Assembly: GCF_963677725.1 (NCBI RefSeq)
Contig: NZ_OY782507.1
Span: forward strand, 992,001-1,056,000
Length of the DNA stretch: 64,000 bases
Source: an uncultured Cohaesibacter sp.
GTDB taxonomy: Bacteria; Pseudomonadota; Alphaproteobacteria; Rhizobiales; Cohaesibacteraceae
Direction: 5' to 3'
Part shown: positions 45,088 through 55,374 of the stretch, piece after piece
Numbering within the stretch: the stretch's first letter is position 1
How the letters are laid out: each line of letters starts with the position of its first letter
Notes under the pieces: generated by a model
The model's database searches: none
Seen by the model: the letters and a program-made list of their open reading frames with translations, nothing else
Told to the model about the DNA's origin: nothing
Translations under genes and position numbers: made by a program

Positions 45088-45561
45088 ATGATCCGTTTGA
45101 TTGCTTTGTTTCTTCTTCTCTCAGGTCCGGCACTGGCTGATGATGTGCAATATCGCAACAGCCGTTTTGGCACCACGGCCGTACTTCCGGCCGACTTTAG
45201 GGCGTCCCCAGCTCCAACCAACGGGGATGGCCGGAGCTTTTCCCATCCGTCCCTGCGCGGCACTGTATCGGTTTATGGATCACACAACATTTCTGGTGAC
45301 CGGCTGGCAGATTATCGGGACTATCTGACGGACCTGTATCTCGATAGCGGCATGACCATCACCTATCAGGCGGGTGGCAACAGCTGGTTTGTGCTGTCCG
45401 GCTGGGATGGAGATGAGATCTATTATTTGCGGGCAGAAGGATGCACGGGTGGACCGGTGCATCACATCTATTTCAGTTTTCCCGGTTCTGAAAAACCCCA
45501 ATGGGAACCAATCATCAAACGTTATGCCAGCAAGTTGAATGGGCCCTGTCGCCTGAACTGA
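45088..45561 (+). CDS. Secreted protein of unknown function
   Basis: A 157-residue protein with a signal peptide (MIRLIALFLLLSGPALA, cleavage before DDVQYRN). The mature part has the pattern of a small beta-rich periplasmic domain (YRNSRFGTTAVLPADFRASP, TYQAGGNSWFVLSGWDG). Two Cys (EGCTGG and NGPCRLN) may form a disulfide. I do not recognise a named family, although the layout resembles small proteins found in rhizobia. GGGAG lies upstream of the chosen ATG; longer in-frame starts would run into the sdaA relic. Confidence 0.75.
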   Translation: MIRLIALFLLLSGPALADDVQYRNSRFGTTAVLPADFRASPAPTNGDGRSFSHPSLRGTVSVYGSHNISGDRLADYRDYLTDLYLDSGMTITYQAGGNSWFVLSGWDGDEIYYLRAEGCTGGPVHHIYFSFPGSEKPQWEPIIKRYASKLNGPCRLN

Positions 45562-45757
45562 GCACCAAGCAGCGATCTTTCGGATCTCCCATGGCGTCTC
45601 AACGCCCATTGCGAGGGTGAGGCTTCCTCTATCCATACCTGATATTCCTGCTCAGGCAATCATCCCCAAAATGCAGGTTAGCTGGATAGAGATTGACGCT
45701 GCGCCCTGCCTTGTAGTTCCAGTCACGACAGTGATTTCCAGCAAAATTTTGGCAACA

Positions 45758-45792
45758 AAAAAGCCGGGATGACATCATCCCGGCTTTTGTTA
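45758..45792. terminator. Strong terminator of the nqr operon
   Basis: A perfect 14-bp stem AAAAGCCGGGATGA / TCATCCCGGCTTTT with a 2-base loop gap lies 21 bases past the nqrF stop. It has A/T runs on both sides. Confidence 0.9.
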
Positions 45793-45812
45793 TTGCGTAG
45801 AAGTCACAGCGA

Positions 45813-47033
45813 TTAGCCACCAAAGTCATCAAGCATGATGTCTTCGCGATCCACGCCCAAATCGAGCAACATGTTGATCACGGACTGGTTCATGATCGGA
45901 GGACCACACATGTAGTATTCGCAATCTTCCGGAGCCTCATGGTTCTTGAGATATTGCTCATACAGGACGTTATGAATGAAACCGGTGTAACCGTCCCAAT
46001 CATCCTCTGGCAAGGCATCGGAAAGAGCCACATACCACTCAAAGTTCGGATTTTCCGCTGCCAGCTGATCGAAGTCCTCGACAAAGAACATCTCGCGCTT
46101 GGAACGGGCACCATACCAGAAGGTGATCTTGCGATCGGTTTTGATCCGCTTGAGCTGATCGAAGATGTGCGAACGCATCGGAGCCATACCGGCACCACCG
46201 CCAATGAAGACCATTTCCTTGTCGGTATCGCGGGCGAAAAATTCGCCGAACGGGCCGGAAATGGTAACCTTGTCACCTGGCTTGAGATTGAAGATGTAGG
46301 ACGACATCTTGCCCGGAGGCAGGTGATCCTTGCCCGGAGGAGGCGATGCAACACGCACATTGAGCATGATGAGGCCTTTTTCTTCCGGATAGTTGGCCAT
46401 GGAATAGGCACGCTCGATTGGCTCATCAACCTTGGAGGTGAATTTCCAGAGATTGAATTTGTCCCAGTCCTCGCGATATTCCTCTTCGACGTCGAAATCG
46501 GAATAGTTCACAACGTGAGCAGGCGCTTCGATCTGGATGTAGCCGCCGGCACGGAAGTCAACATTTTCACCTTCTGGCAATTCGAGCACCAGATTTTTGA
46601 TGAAGGTCGCGACATTCTCGTTGGACTTGACGGTGCATTCCCACTTTTTAACGCCAAAGACTTCTTCTGGCACTTCGATGACCATGTCCTGCTTGACGGC
46701 CACCTGACAGGATAGACGGTCGCCTTCGCGGGCTTCGCGCTTGGTGATGTGGGTCTCTTCGGTAGGCAGAATCGAACCGCCCCCTTCCAGAACCTTACAA
46801 CGACACTGCGCACAGGTACCACCGCCGCCACAAGCGGACGGAACAAAGATCTTCTGACCGGCCAGAACGCCGAGCAGTTTGCCGCCGGCAGGGACGGAGA
46901 TGGTCCGTTCCCCATTGATGGTGATGTTCACGTTGCCGCTCGAAACCAAACGACTCCGCGCAAACAGGATGAGGAACACCAACGCCAACACGATCAGGGT
47001 AAAGAACGTGATGCCAAGGGTAAATTCTTGCAT
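45813..47033 (-). CDS. nqrF: Na+-translocating NADH:quinone reductase subunit F
   Basis: NADH-oxidising entry subunit, 406 residues. One N-terminal helix ([18 protein letters not shown]), then a [2Fe-2S] ferredoxin domain ([16 protein letters not shown] with the later Cys in LSCQVAV). The FAD site is [11 protein letters not shown] and the NAD site is [17 protein letters not shown]. The C-terminus ([24 protein letters not shown]) is typical. It is last gene of nqrABCDEF, followed by a strong terminator. Confidence 0.98.
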   Translation of the reverse strand: MQEFTLGITFFTLIVLALVFLILFARSRLVSSGNVNITINGERTISVPAGGKLLGVLAGQKIFVPSACGGGGTCAQCRCKVLEGGGSILPTEETHITKREAREGDRLSCQVAVKQDMVIEVPEEVFGVKKWECTVKSNENVATFIKNLVLELPEGENVDFRAGGYIQIEAPAHVVNYSDFDVEEEYREDWDKFNLWKFTSKVDEPIERAYSMANYPEEKGLIMLNVRVASPPPGKDHLPPGKMSSYIFNLKPGDKVTISGPFGEFFARDTDKEMVFIGGGAGMAPMRSHIFDQLKRIKTDRKITFWYGARSKREMFFVEDFDQLAAENPNFEWYVALSDALPEDDWDGYTGFIHNVLYEQYLKNHEAPEDCEYYMCGPPIMNQSVINMLLDLGVDREDIMLDDFGG

Positions 47034-47045
47034 TTTAAATCTCCC

Positions 47046-47654
47046 TTACAGCTTCACGCCGGAGAAAGCCATGAAGCCCATAGCCATCAGCCCTGCGGTG
47101 ATGAAGGTGATGCCGAGACCCTGAAGACCCGCCGGGATATCAGAATATTTCAGCTTTTCGCGAACGCCTGCCATGGCGGTGATTGCCAGTGCCCAACCAA
47201 CGCCGGAGAAGATACCGTAGGTGGTGGCTTCAGCGAAGTTGTAGTCACGCTCCACCATGAAGAGTGAGCCACCCAAGATGGCGCAGTTCACGGTGATCAG
47301 TGGCAGGAAGATGCCCAGCGCGTTGTAAAGCGCGGGGAAGAAGCGGTCGAGGATCATTTCAAGGATCTGCACCATCGCGGCGATGACGCCGATATAGGAA
47401 ATCAGACCAAGGAAGCGAAGATCCACATTGCCCAGTCCCAACCAGGAGAGCGCCCCGTCATTCAACAGGTAGGTCAGGATCAGGTTGTTGGCGGGCACGG
47501 TGATGGCCTGCACGACCGTCACGGAAATACCCAGACCAAGCGCGGTTTCAACCTTCTTAGATACGGCCAGAAACGTACACATACCCAAGAAGAAGGAGAG
47601 CGCAAGGTTCTCAATGAAGACAGCCTTGACGGCTAGAGAAACGAGACCTTCCAT
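47046..47654 (-). CDS. nqrE: Na+-NQR subunit E
   Basis: Integral membrane subunit of 202 residues, about six helices, of the RnfA/NqrE family. It starts [20 protein letters not shown] and has the family [20 protein letters not shown] segment with a conserved Cys that helps hold the intramembrane iron site with NqrD. It ends [16 protein letters not shown]. It follows nqrD by two bases. Confidence 0.97.
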   Translation of the reverse strand: MEGLVSLAVKAVFIENLALSFFLGMCTFLAVSKKVETALGLGISVTVVQAITVPANNLILTYLLNDGALSWLGLGNVDLRFLGLISYIGVIAAMVQILEMILDRFFPALYNALGIFLPLITVNCAILGGSLFMVERDYNFAEATTYGIFSGVGWALAITAMAGVREKLKYSDIPAGLQGLGITFITAGLMAMGFMAFSGVKL

Positions 47655-47656
47655 TC

Positions 47657-48316
47657 TTAGTGGCCTCCCTCTTGTTCAATGATTTTGAATTCACGGGCTT
47701 CGACCTGTTTTGGTTTCCAGGTGCGGAAGGCCCAGATGATAAGGCCAATCAGGAAGAAGGCGCTTGGCGGCAGAAGCAGCATGCCATTTGGCACATACCA
47801 GCCACCATTGTTTGTCGTTTGCAAGATGGTGATGCCGAACAGGGAGCCAGCACCGAACAATTCACGGACAACGCCGACCATCATCAGGATCATGGAATAG
47901 CCAAGACCATTGCCCACCCCGTCAAGGAACGAGGCGACCGGAGGATTCTTCATGGCGAAGGCTTCCGCACGGCCCATCACGATGCAGTTGGTGATGATCA
48001 GACCGACAAAGACCGACAGGGTCTTGGAGATCTCGAAGGCATAGGCCTTGAGGATCTGGTCAACCAGGATCACCAGAGACGCAATGATGACCATCTGCAC
48101 GATAATGCGGATGTTGTTCGGGATGTGGTTGCGGATAACCGAGATGAAAAAGCTCGAGAAAGCTGTCACCAGTGTCACGGCAATTGCCATCACGAACGCA
48201 ACCTTCAGGGAGGAGGTCACGGCAAGCGCCGAGCAGATGCCCAGAACCTGCAGGGTGATCGGGTTGTTGTCGACCAACGGATCGATCAGCATTTCCTTAT
48301 TGCTTGGTTCAGACAT
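47657..48316 (-). CDS. nqrD: Na+-NQR subunit D
   Basis: Integral membrane subunit of 219 residues of the RnfE/NqrD family. Visible parts are [20 protein letters not shown] (with its Cys, matching NqrE), [20 protein letters not shown] (second Cys), and [19 protein letters not shown]. Its ATG overlaps the nqrC stop by one base (TAATG). Confidence 0.97.
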   Translation of the reverse strand: MSEPSNKEMLIDPLVDNNPITLQVLGICSALAVTSSLKVAFVMAIAVTLVTAFSSFFISVIRNHIPNNIRIIVQMVIIASLVILVDQILKAYAFEISKTLSVFVGLIITNCIVMGRAEAFAMKNPPVASFLDGVGNGLGYSMILMMVGVVRELFGAGSLFGITILQTTNNGGWYVPNGMLLLPPSAFFLIGLIIWAFRTWKPKQVEAREFKIIEQEGGH

Positions 48317-49128
48317 TAGGCCTCTCCCGCTTTAAGGTTTTCAAGGAATGGCTTGAAGCCGCGATCGCCCATCCAGAAGCGGACCAGGTTATCAACACCG
48401 CGCGACGTCAGCGACGCACCTGCCAGACTATCGATGTGATAATCAGCCATGGCGCCTGTCGGAGACCCCTTGGAGACGGTGATCATGACGTTGCCATCCT
48501 TGTCATAGATCTTCTTGCCAGGCCACATAGCCTTCCAGTTCGGATTGTCGACTTCAGCACCAAGACCCGGCGTTTCAGCATGTTCATAGAACTGGAAGCC
48601 GGTAACCTCGTTGGCATCGGATTTCAAGGCAACGAAGCCATAAAGGGTGGACCAGAGACCATAGCCATGAACTGGCAGGATGATTTTCTTGATCTCACCG
48701 GCATCGTCCCGGATCAGATAGACTGAAGCCAGTTTTGCCTGACGGCCGATGCCTGCAGGATCGTCTTCCAGTTTGACCGACTGGGCCGGATCCTTGGAAG
48801 CGGCACGCTGATCATAGGTTGCCGGATCCACTTTGTCGGTGAACTTGCCGGTTTCCAGATCAACAACGCGCGCTTCGACGTTGGAGAAGGCTTCTGCGAT
48901 ATTGATGCCCGGTTTATACAGGCCAGCAACCTCTAGAATGTTGCGTTTCTTGTCCAGCACCTTGTTGCGTTCCTGAACGGGCTTGAGCGCAACCGCCGCA
49001 GCCGATACGATCATGGAGCAGAACAGGCACAGGCAAACAGCCACGATGACTGTCTTGACCGGGTTGTCCGCTGGCATCGCCAGAAAACGACCCACAGGTC
49101 CTAGTTTTTTTTCAGTCGCTTCAGGCAT
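48316..49128 (-). CDS. nqrC: Na+-NQR subunit C
   Basis: Subunit of 270 residues with one N-terminal helix ([20 protein letters not shown]) and a periplasmic domain carrying covalent FMN. The attachment motif is [16 protein letters not shown], with the second Thr/Ser position (T in ASLT) as acceptor. FMN is put on by ApbE, which is encoded just upstream. The start at 49128 overlaps the nqrB tail by eight bases. Confidence 0.96.
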   Translation of the reverse strand: MPEATEKKLGPVGRFLAMPADNPVKTVIVAVCLCLFCSMIVSAAAVALKPVQERNKVLDKKRNILEVAGLYKPGINIAEAFSNVEARVVDLETGKFTDKVDPATYDQRAASKDPAQSVKLEDDPAGIGRQAKLASVYLIRDDAGEIKKIILPVHGYGLWSTLYGFVALKSDANEVTGFQFYEHAETPGLGAEVDNPNWKAMWPGKKIYDKDGNVMITVSKGSPTGAMADYHIDSLAGASLTSRGVDNLVRFWMGDRGFKPFLENLKAGEA

Positions 49129-50329
49129 TGCGAGCAACCCTCCGCTTGATGTTGGCGCGTACGACGACATAGTCGATCAGCGGCGCAAAAATGTTACCAA
49201 ACAGGATCGCGAGCATCATGCCTTCCGGGAAAGCAGGGTTGATGACGCGGATCATGACGACCATGAAACCGATCAGAACACCATACCAGAAACGACCCCA
49301 GTCGGTGTGAGACGCGGTAACCGGCTCGGTGACCATGAAGAACAGACCGAAAGCATAGCCGCCCAACACAAAATGCCACCAGAATGGCATTGCGAACATT
49401 GGGTTGGTGTCGGAACCGATCAGGTTCAGCAAGGTCGAGAAAACAATGGTCCCAGCCAAGCAACCGACAATCAGGCGCCAGTTGGCGATCTTGGCCACCA
49501 TAAGGATCAGGCCACCGATCAGGCAGGCCAAAGCGGATGTTTCGCCCAGGGATCCTTGCATAAAGCCGAAGAATGCATCCCACCAGGTCAGGCCCATATT
49601 CGCCAGACCTTCCATTCCCTGCAGAGCGGTCACACCCAGCGCGGTTGCGCCAGTATAACCATCGACCGGCGTCCAGACCGCATCACCGGACATATAGGCC
49701 GGATAAGCGAAATAGAGGAACGCGCGGGCAACCAGTGCCGGGTTGAGGAAGTTCTTGCCAGTGCCGCCGAACACTTCCTTGCCCATGACAACGCCAAAGG
49801 CGATGCCAAGACCAACCATCCAGAGCGGGGTCGAAGCGGGAACGATCAGCACATAAAGCACCGAGGTAACGAAGAAGCCCTCGTTGATCTCGTGACCACG
49901 AACAATGGCGAACAGCACCTCAACGGCGCCACCCACAGCCATCGTGACCGCATAGATCGGAACAAGATACATAGCGCCATGCAAGATGCAGGCGAGGAAA
50001 TTGTTCGGATCAAAGCCGACGCCGAGCATCGACAGGATCGCGGCACGAATACCGGGCACTTCGGTCAAACCAAGTTGGGCAATGGCCGCGTTGGTGTTGT
50101 AGCCGGTATTGTACATGGCAAAGAGAATGCACGGGAAGGTGCAGACCCAGACATAGGACATGACACGCTTGAGATCGATATCGTCGCGCGCATGCGGTGC
50201 GACTTTGGTCACGGACTTGGGCGTGTAGATGAAGGATTCCACCATCTCGTAGAGGGCGTAATACTTGTGCAGCTTGCCGTCTTTACGGAAATGCGGCTCA
50301 ATGCTGTCGAAAAAATTGCGCAAACCCAC
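49121..50329 (-). CDS. nqrB: Na+-NQR subunit B
   Basis: Membrane subunit of 402 residues with about ten helices. It binds the second covalent FMN at the Thr of DGYTGATALGV and houses the riboflavin and quinone region. Typical stretches are HARDDIDLKRVMSYVWVCTF, VFGGTGKNFLNPALVARAFL, and GSLGETSALACLIGGLIL. It is tightly spaced with nqrA (3 bases). Confidence 0.97.
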   Translation of the reverse strand: MGLRNFFDSIEPHFRKDGKLHKYYALYEMVESFIYTPKSVTKVAPHARDDIDLKRVMSYVWVCTFPCILFAMYNTGYNTNAAIAQLGLTEVPGIRAAILSMLGVGFDPNNFLACILHGAMYLVPIYAVTMAVGGAVEVLFAIVRGHEINEGFFVTSVLYVLIVPASTPLWMVGLGIAFGVVMGKEVFGGTGKNFLNPALVARAFLYFAYPAYMSGDAVWTPVDGYTGATALGVTALQGMEGLANMGLTWWDAFFGFMQGSLGETSALACLIGGLILMVAKIANWRLIVGCLAGTIVFSTLLNLIGSDTNPMFAMPFWWHFVLGGYAFGLFFMVTEPVTASHTDWGRFWYGVLIGFMVVMIRVINPAFPEGMMLAILFGNIFAPLIDYVVVRANIKRRVARNA

Positions 50330-50332
50330 GAT

Positions 50333-51682
50333 TTAGCCCTCTTTTTCGATTTTGGCGAGATTGATACGCAAGGCTTCACCATACTCATATTTCGAGTGGC
50401 AAATGAAACTGCAAAGCGCCAGATCTTCCTCTGCAAGTTCCAGCGCACCCAGTTTCTGAGCCATATCGGTATCGACGGTCAGGATCGCACGAAGCAGCTG
50501 GGTTGGGAGAATATCCAGCGGCATTACGCGTTCGTAGGATCCGAATGGCACCATAGCGCGGCGGCCTCCGCGCATATTGGAGCCGAAAGCGAATTTCTTG
50601 CCAGCACCGAAGATCGAGTTCAGATGCACATTGGTGAAAGACCAACTGCCCTGTGCGGGATTGATCCAACCAAGGAGCCGTTGTTTTTCGTCTTCCTCGA
50701 TCAGAGTGATCTGCCGGGCAGAGTGGCTGAGGAAAGCAAACTGGTCAATCGCATGGCGGCCTGAGAGAACCGAGCCGGAAATAACGCGGCAATCGATGCC
50801 GGTTTCGATTTCGTCTGCCGTGATCTCGTCGGTGGAGGCGCCGACGCGGGTCGTGATCAGGCGTGGCTTGACCGCCAACGGGCCGGCCAGCGAGATTGTG
50901 CGATTGGTATCGATCTTACCCGTCGTGAACAGGTTGCCGATGGCAATCACATCAGCATAGGAGATCGACCAGACGGTCTTCTCGGAGCTGACTGGATCAA
51001 GGAAATGAATGTGAGTACCCGGCAAGCCAGCAGGATGCGGGCCCTCGAAGCTTTCAAAGCCGACATGGTCACTTGCGCTTTGGGGGAGCGTGTCGTTTGC
51101 GTGATGGCAAACATAGACCCGACCGTCGGTCAGCATCGAAACCACATCGAGACCGGCGGTGAAGGCTGCTGCATTTGCGTCGATAATCACCTTGGCGTCA
51201 GCGCAAAGCGGATCGGTGTCCATTGCGGTGACGAAGATGGAATGAGGCACGCTGTCTTGCGGAGGGACATGGGAGAAGGGACGCGTCTTGAAGAAGGTCC
51301 ACTGCCCGCTCTCATACAAGCGCTTTTGTACATTATCACGCGAAAGATTCAGCAACTGCTTTGGGTCGGTTGCCTCAAAAGTGACTTCTTCTTCCACATC
51401 ATCCAGAGAGATGACAACCGTTTCAAGCACGCGACGTGCCCCACGATTGATCGCTGTGATGGTTCCGCCACCAGGCGCCACATACATCACATCTTCTGAA
51501 GCTTTGTGTAAAAAGAGAGGTTGACCCTTCTTGACCTTATCCCCTTCAGCAACCAGCATCTTGGGTTTGAGGCCGATGAAGTCCCGACCATTCAAAGCCA
51601 CCTTGGAGATTTTTGGCCCTTCATGAATGGTCTGGACAGGAGCGCCGGATATCGGCAGATCCAATCCTTTTTTTAGCTTCAT
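50333..51682 (-). CDS. nqrA: Na+-NQR subunit A
   Basis: Cytosolic subunit of 449 residues near the quinone site. It begins MKLKKGLDLPISGAPVQ, with the barrel-sandwich-like LKPKMLVAEGDKVKKGQPLF. The C-terminus resembles RnfC but lacks the 4Fe-4S Cys clusters (FICHSKYEYGEALR). It is first gene of nqrABCDEF. It is divergent from apbE, across a 352-base gap. Confidence 0.97.
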   Translation of the reverse strand: MKLKKGLDLPISGAPVQTIHEGPKISKVALNGRDFIGLKPKMLVAEGDKVKKGQPLFLHKASEDVMYVAPGGGTITAINRGARRVLETVVISLDDVEEEVTFEATDPKQLLNLSRDNVQKRLYESGQWTFFKTRPFSHVPPQDSVPHSIFVTAMDTDPLCADAKVIIDANAAAFTAGLDVVSMLTDGRVYVCHHANDTLPQSASDHVGFESFEGPHPAGLPGTHIHFLDPVSSEKTVWSISYADVIAIGNLFTTGKIDTNRTISLAGPLAVKPRLITTRVGASTDEITADEIETGIDCRVISGSVLSGRHAIDQFAFLSHSARQITLIEEDEKQRLLGWINPAQGSWSFTNVHLNSIFGAGKKFAFGSNMRGGRRAMVPFGSYERVMPLDILPTQLLRAILTVDTDMAQKLGALELAEEDLALCSFICHSKYEYGEALRINLAKIEKEG

Positions 51683-52034
51683 AGCATACCTTGATTACGT
51701 AAGTGAATTGCGCCTGTATGGCAGCGTTTGTCGAGCTTAGCAGCGCCCTCTTGCTAACGATGGAATCTTAACAATTCAAGCCCATTCGGATTCCTTGGCC
51801 TTGTTTTGCAACTGAACCGGACACGAAGGGCCGAAAATGGAAAATTTTTTCCGTTATTTCCACCGTTTCAATGGCAGGTTCAGGATTTTCTTGCCTTGAC
51901 TTATAACAATTTTGGTATGAAACCACCGGGCAACGACGAACCAGATTGGCTCGCCTGAGTCCCCCGGCGACATCGAGTTGTGATGTTGCAAATATCGCTA
52001 TTTAGCCAATTATCGCCCAGAGAGTATCAGCCTC
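51683..52034. promoter_or_regulatory. Divergent promoter region of nqrA and apbE
   Basis: 352 bases without genes between the two divergent units. It probably holds promoters for both. A TTGACT and a TATGAA (51896-51921) are only 14 bases apart, too close for a standard sigma-70 promoter, so I do not assign it. Confidence 0.45.
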
Positions 52035-53096
52035 ATGTTCCTGCGCTACCTTGCCGCCCTGTCGCTCATTCTAAGCAGCCTGTTGCTGGCAGGTTGCGAT
52101 CTGCTGGCAGAACAGACCGATCACTTTGTTTTGCGCGGCAACACGATGGGCACCTCCTACACGATCAAGGCACTCAGGGCGCGCGGCAAGATCGACAAGG
52201 AGGCACTTTATAACGATATCAAGGCGACATTGGATGAAGCCAATGACAAATTGAACAATTGGACAGAGGATACGGAGATTTCCCGGTTCAATGCAAGCCC
52301 CTCGACCAATTGGCAAGATATTTCGCCGACTTTTCTGGAAGTTATGCAAGAGGCCCAACGGATCCATGAAGAAAGCGGCGGTCGCTTCGACATTACCCTG
52401 TCGCCCTTGATCGACATGTGGGGCTTTGGGCCGGATGATAATCAGACCCCGCCAACCAAAGCAGAAATCGATGCAGCTTTGGCCAATGTGGGGCAAGACA
52501 GTCTGCTTGAACTGCGCACCGATCCACCGATGTTGCGCAAGACGCGCGGTGCGGTTTCCATCAATCTGGGCGCCATCGCGAAGGGCTATAGCGCAGATTT
52601 GATCGCCCGCACCCTTGAGAAACACGAGATTACGGATTATCTGGTAGAAATTGGCGGTGACCTGATCGCCCGCGGCGTGAATGACATGGGTGTGCCCTGG
52701 CGCGTGGGGATCGAAAAGCCCAGCGATATCGGCCGCGCGGTTCAGCTGGTTGTCTCCGTTACCGATATGGGCATGGCCACCTCGGGAGACTATCGCAACT
52801 TCTTTCTTGATGATGAAGGACGGCGGATGTCTCACATTATCGACCCGGTCACGGGGCGGCCGGTGACACATAACCTGGCCTCGGTTACTGTGCTTGCAGC
52901 CAATGGCATGCGCGCCGACGGGCTGGCAACGGCCCTGTTGGTGCTTGGCGAGAAGAAGGGACGGGAAATGGCCAATCGGCTGAATATACCCGCCTATTTT
53001 ATCACGCGGGAAGAGGAAGGCTTTGCCACCTCCAGCAGCAAGGCGTTTGACGCCTTGATGGCAAAGCAGACAAAAAAGACCTCCAAGGGCAAGTGA
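52035..53096 (+). CDS. apbE: FAD:protein FMN transferase (lipoprotein)
   Basis: Transfers FMN from FAD to Thr of NqrB and NqrC. It has 353 residues with a lipoprotein signal (LLLAGC, Cys21). Motifs are MGTSYTIKALRARGK, the SINLGAIAKGYSADLI loop, EIGGDLIARGVNDMG, TSGDYRNFF, and HIIDPVTGRPVTHNL with the metal-site Asp. It is divergent from the nqr operon here. In Vibrio apbE follows nqrF. Confidence 0.96.
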   Translation: MFLRYLAALSLILSSLLLAGCDLLAEQTDHFVLRGNTMGTSYTIKALRARGKIDKEALYNDIKATLDEANDKLNNWTEDTEISRFNASPSTNWQDISPTFLEVMQEAQRIHEESGGRFDITLSPLIDMWGFGPDDNQTPPTKAEIDAALANVGQDSLLELRTDPPMLRKTRGAVSINLGAIAKGYSADLIARTLEKHEITDYLVEIGGDLIARGVNDMGVPWRVGIEKPSDIGRAVQLVVSVTDMGMATSGDYRNFFLDDEGRRMSHIIDPVTGRPVTHNLASVTVLAANGMRADGLATALLVLGEKKGREMANRLNIPAYFITREEEGFATSSSKAFDALMAKQTKKTSKGK

Positions 53097-53241
53097 TTGT
53101 CTGGGCCAGATACTGGCTCAGGTTGACATCTGTCCAGAGATGAATTTTGCCGAGACGCAGCGGCCCTTTTGATCTATAAGGTCCGGGAGACCGCTGAACC
53201 AAAACAGACAGCCCGGTCGGGCGAATTCAAGGAATAGAGAT

Positions 53242-53496
53242 ATGGAAACCTTTCTCGTCGCATTCGGTGCCTTTTTGATCGTTGTTATTGGCATGTCCGT
53301 TGGCGTCATGTTCAAACGCAAGCCGATTACCGGATCCTGTGGCGGGTTGAATGCGATCTCTGACAGCGACAAATGCCTCGTCTGTTCCATGCCGGTCGAC
53401 CCGAACAGCCCCTTAAAAGAGCGCCTCGAATGCCCGCGCAAAAAGGCCGCCCGCGAAGCTGCGGAAAAACTGGCAGCGGAAACCAAGGCCGCCTGA
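53242..53496 (+). CDS. nqrM: Na+-NQR maturation protein NqrM
   Basis: Small membrane protein of 84 residues needed to insert iron between NqrD and NqrE. It has one helix (FLVAFGAFLIVVIGMSVGVM) and the family Cys set (GSCGGLNA, KCLVCSMPVD, LECPRKKAA). It lies 145 bases after apbE and ends at its own terminator. It completes the NQR maturation set beside the operon. Confidence 0.96.
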   Translation: METFLVAFGAFLIVVIGMSVGVMFKRKPITGSCGGLNAISDSDKCLVCSMPVDPNSPLKERLECPRKKAAREAAEKLAAETKAA

Positions 53497-53520
53497 AGAT
53501 CCGTTTCGAACCAAATTTTC

Positions 53521-53555
53521 AAAAGCCGCAGGTCTCAGCCGCGCGGCTTTTTTAT
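53521..53555. terminator. Terminator after nqrM
   Basis: AAAAGCCGC / GCGGCTTTT with a loop of 13 bases followed by T6. It also suits the convergent small gene. Confidence 0.8.
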
Positions 53556-53581
53556 TGGCCATTATTGAACAGCCAGCCAGA

Positions 53582-53815
53582 TCAGCCCTGAGGCACGAAC
53601 GGCACGAAGGCGAGAATAATGAAACAGGCAGTCGCAACCAGGCCGGCGGCCCAGCAATTGCGCTTCCAATTGTCGCCCTTGCGTTTCCAGTTGTCGCGAA
53701 AGACCTTGCCTGCAAGACAGAAAACCACCAGCAGAGCGATACCGACATAAGAACTGGAAATAACGAGGTTGGACAAGATGCGGCCTTTGGTTTTTGGCGT
53801 TGGAATCGGCGACAA
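53582..53815 (-). CDS. Small membrane protein (77 residues)
   Basis: Two likely membrane helices (YVGIALLVVFCLAGKVF and WAAGLVATACFIILAFV) flank a basic loop with a repeated DNWKRKGDNWKRN. The start is a TTG at 53815 with AGGA four bases before it. I do not recognise the family. The helix-loop-helix layout and position between terminator and MATE promoter support a real gene. Confidence 0.55.
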   Translation of the reverse strand: MSPIPTPKTKGRILSNLVISSSYVGIALLVVFCLAGKVFRDNWKRKGDNWKRNCWAAGLVATACFIILAFVPFVPQG

Positions 53816-53904
53816 TCTATCCTAATGTGCCGCCAATGCAAACGGTGTTGCGCGAGAAATTGATCGGCCACGCGACGCTCTGTATTCCGAGCCCTAGCCC
53901 ATGT

Positions 53905-55299
53905 TTGACGCTTTGGAGCCCTTCCCTCTTGTCCCCTTCCCGCTCGCCCAATCACCCGGATCCGCTTGATCGTGGCACGCCATCGATTATGCGACTGGCT
54001 GGCTTTTTGTCCCTATCGGGTTTGTTTGCCACGTCGGCCATTCTGATTGATGCCAATATGGTTGGCCCCATCGGCGATGAGACATTGGCCGGGCTTGGCT
54101 TGGCGGGGGGCTTGATCGGCATATTTATGGCGTTGCAATTCGGCCTTGGTTCGGCGGCGCAAATCCTGCTCACCCGTGCGTTCGGGCTTGAAGCGCCCCA
54201 GCTCTTTGCCAAGCGTCTGTGGCGGACACTGGGCCTAGGGCTTGGCATCTGTCTGGTGCTGGTGCTGCTGTTCCGCTTCAATATCCATTTTCTGGTTGAC
54301 CATCTGGCCAGCACATCCGGCGTTGGCTTCGCCGCCAAGCGCTATCTGGAGCTGATGGTCTATAGTTTGCCGATCACCTTTTCCGCCTATTTGATCTCTT
54401 TGTCCTTTGATGTGCGGCGACTGGCATCTCGCGAGCTTTGGGGCTTTGCGATTGAAGTGCCTCTGAATGTCAGCCTGAATGCCTTGTTGATTTACGGCTG
54501 GTTCGGTGCGCCGGAACTGGGCATAACGGGTGCGGCGATCGCCACTCTGGTCAGCCAGTCGGCCCGGTTGACCTTCCTGCTTTTCCAACTCAAGCGCGAT
54601 CCCTATTTTCGTGGCACTTCTGACACATCCAGCAAAGAAACCACCCAGACAGACGCAACCATTCCCGTCTTGCCACGGTCTGTTCTATTGCCGGTGACGC
54701 TGAATGTTGCGGCTCTGATTGTTGGAGCGCAGGCCTATCAATTGCTGTTTGCCCAACTCTCCTATTTGCATTTCGCCGCAATGGCGCTGATGGCGCCCTG
54801 GCTGTCCATTTCCAATGTGTTGGGCCGGTCAATCGCCATTTCGGCGACCATCACCTGCGCGGATTTACCAAAGGGCAGCGACGCGCTGAGGCAAGCCATT
54901 TTGTCGAACCTTGCGGCCCTACGGGTTCTGGCTCCGCGCCTTGCATTGCTTTTTGTTGCAGCGACGCTTTTGACGGGCGGTCTGTCCTGGCACATTTCCG
55001 GGGCGGTGCGAATCAACTTCATGCTTTTGATCCCGGAAGCGGCTTTTCTGGTCTTGATCCGAACCGCGTCGGTGACCATCACTGCCATTCTGCGGGCAAC
55101 GGATCGGCCCAAATGGGTTTTCTGGGTGCAATTTGCCCTGCAATGGGGGTTTGGTCTGCCGCTTTTGCTCGCGATGATCCTGTTGTTTGACATACCAATT
55201 TTCGTGGCGTTTGGCATTTTCCTTCTCGAAGAGAGCATCAGGTTGATCATCATGGCGCTGCGTTTGCGTCATCTTTTGGTCGCGTACGGCGCAAAGTAG
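53905..55299 (+). CDS. MATE family efflux transporter (DinF-like)
   Basis: Membrane protein of about 464 residues with twelve helices in two bundles. It starts near HPDPLDRGTPSIMRLAGFL, continues DANMVGPIGDETLAGLGLAG (MATE-type helix 1/2), and has the second bundle from about residue 255 (LPVTLNVAALIVGAQAY). It would export drugs or toxins using Na+ or H+. The exact start is uncertain: TTG 53905 keeps the conserved HPxDR segment, while ATG 53989 would lose it. Confidence 0.85.
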   Translation: MTLWSPSLLSPSRSPNHPDPLDRGTPSIMRLAGFLSLSGLFATSAILIDANMVGPIGDETLAGLGLAGGLIGIFMALQFGLGSAAQILLTRAFGLEAPQLFAKRLWRTLGLGLGICLVLVLLFRFNIHFLVDHLASTSGVGFAAKRYLELMVYSLPITFSAYLISLSFDVRRLASRELWGFAIEVPLNVSLNALLIYGWFGAPELGITGAAIATLVSQSARLTFLLFQLKRDPYFRGTSDTSSKETTQTDATIPVLPRSVLLPVTLNVAALIVGAQAYQLLFAQLSYLHFAAMALMAPWLSISNVLGRSIAISATITCADLPKGSDALRQAILSNLAALRVLAPRLALLFVAATLLTGGLSWHISGAVRINFMLLIPEAAFLVLIRTASVTITAILRATDRPKWVFWVQFALQWGFGLPLLLAMILLFDIPIFVAFGIFLLEESIRLIIMALRLRHLLVAYGAK

Positions 55300-55374
55300 A
55301 GCGACGCGCCCTTTCGCGGCAGGCCTTTTTATGCAATGGCTGGGGCTCAATAAAACAGCCTTTCCGAGCCCTCC

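Noticed and set aside
48983-50764. A 593-codon plus-strand frame opposite nqrB and nqrC
   Set aside because: It is antisense to well-supported nqr genes; the protein is rich in His, Asp and Gln as is usual for shadow frames of membrane protein genes.
51896-51921. A sigma-70 promoter before apbE (TTGACT and TATGAA)
   Set aside because: The two boxes are only 14 bases apart, outside the normal 16-19.
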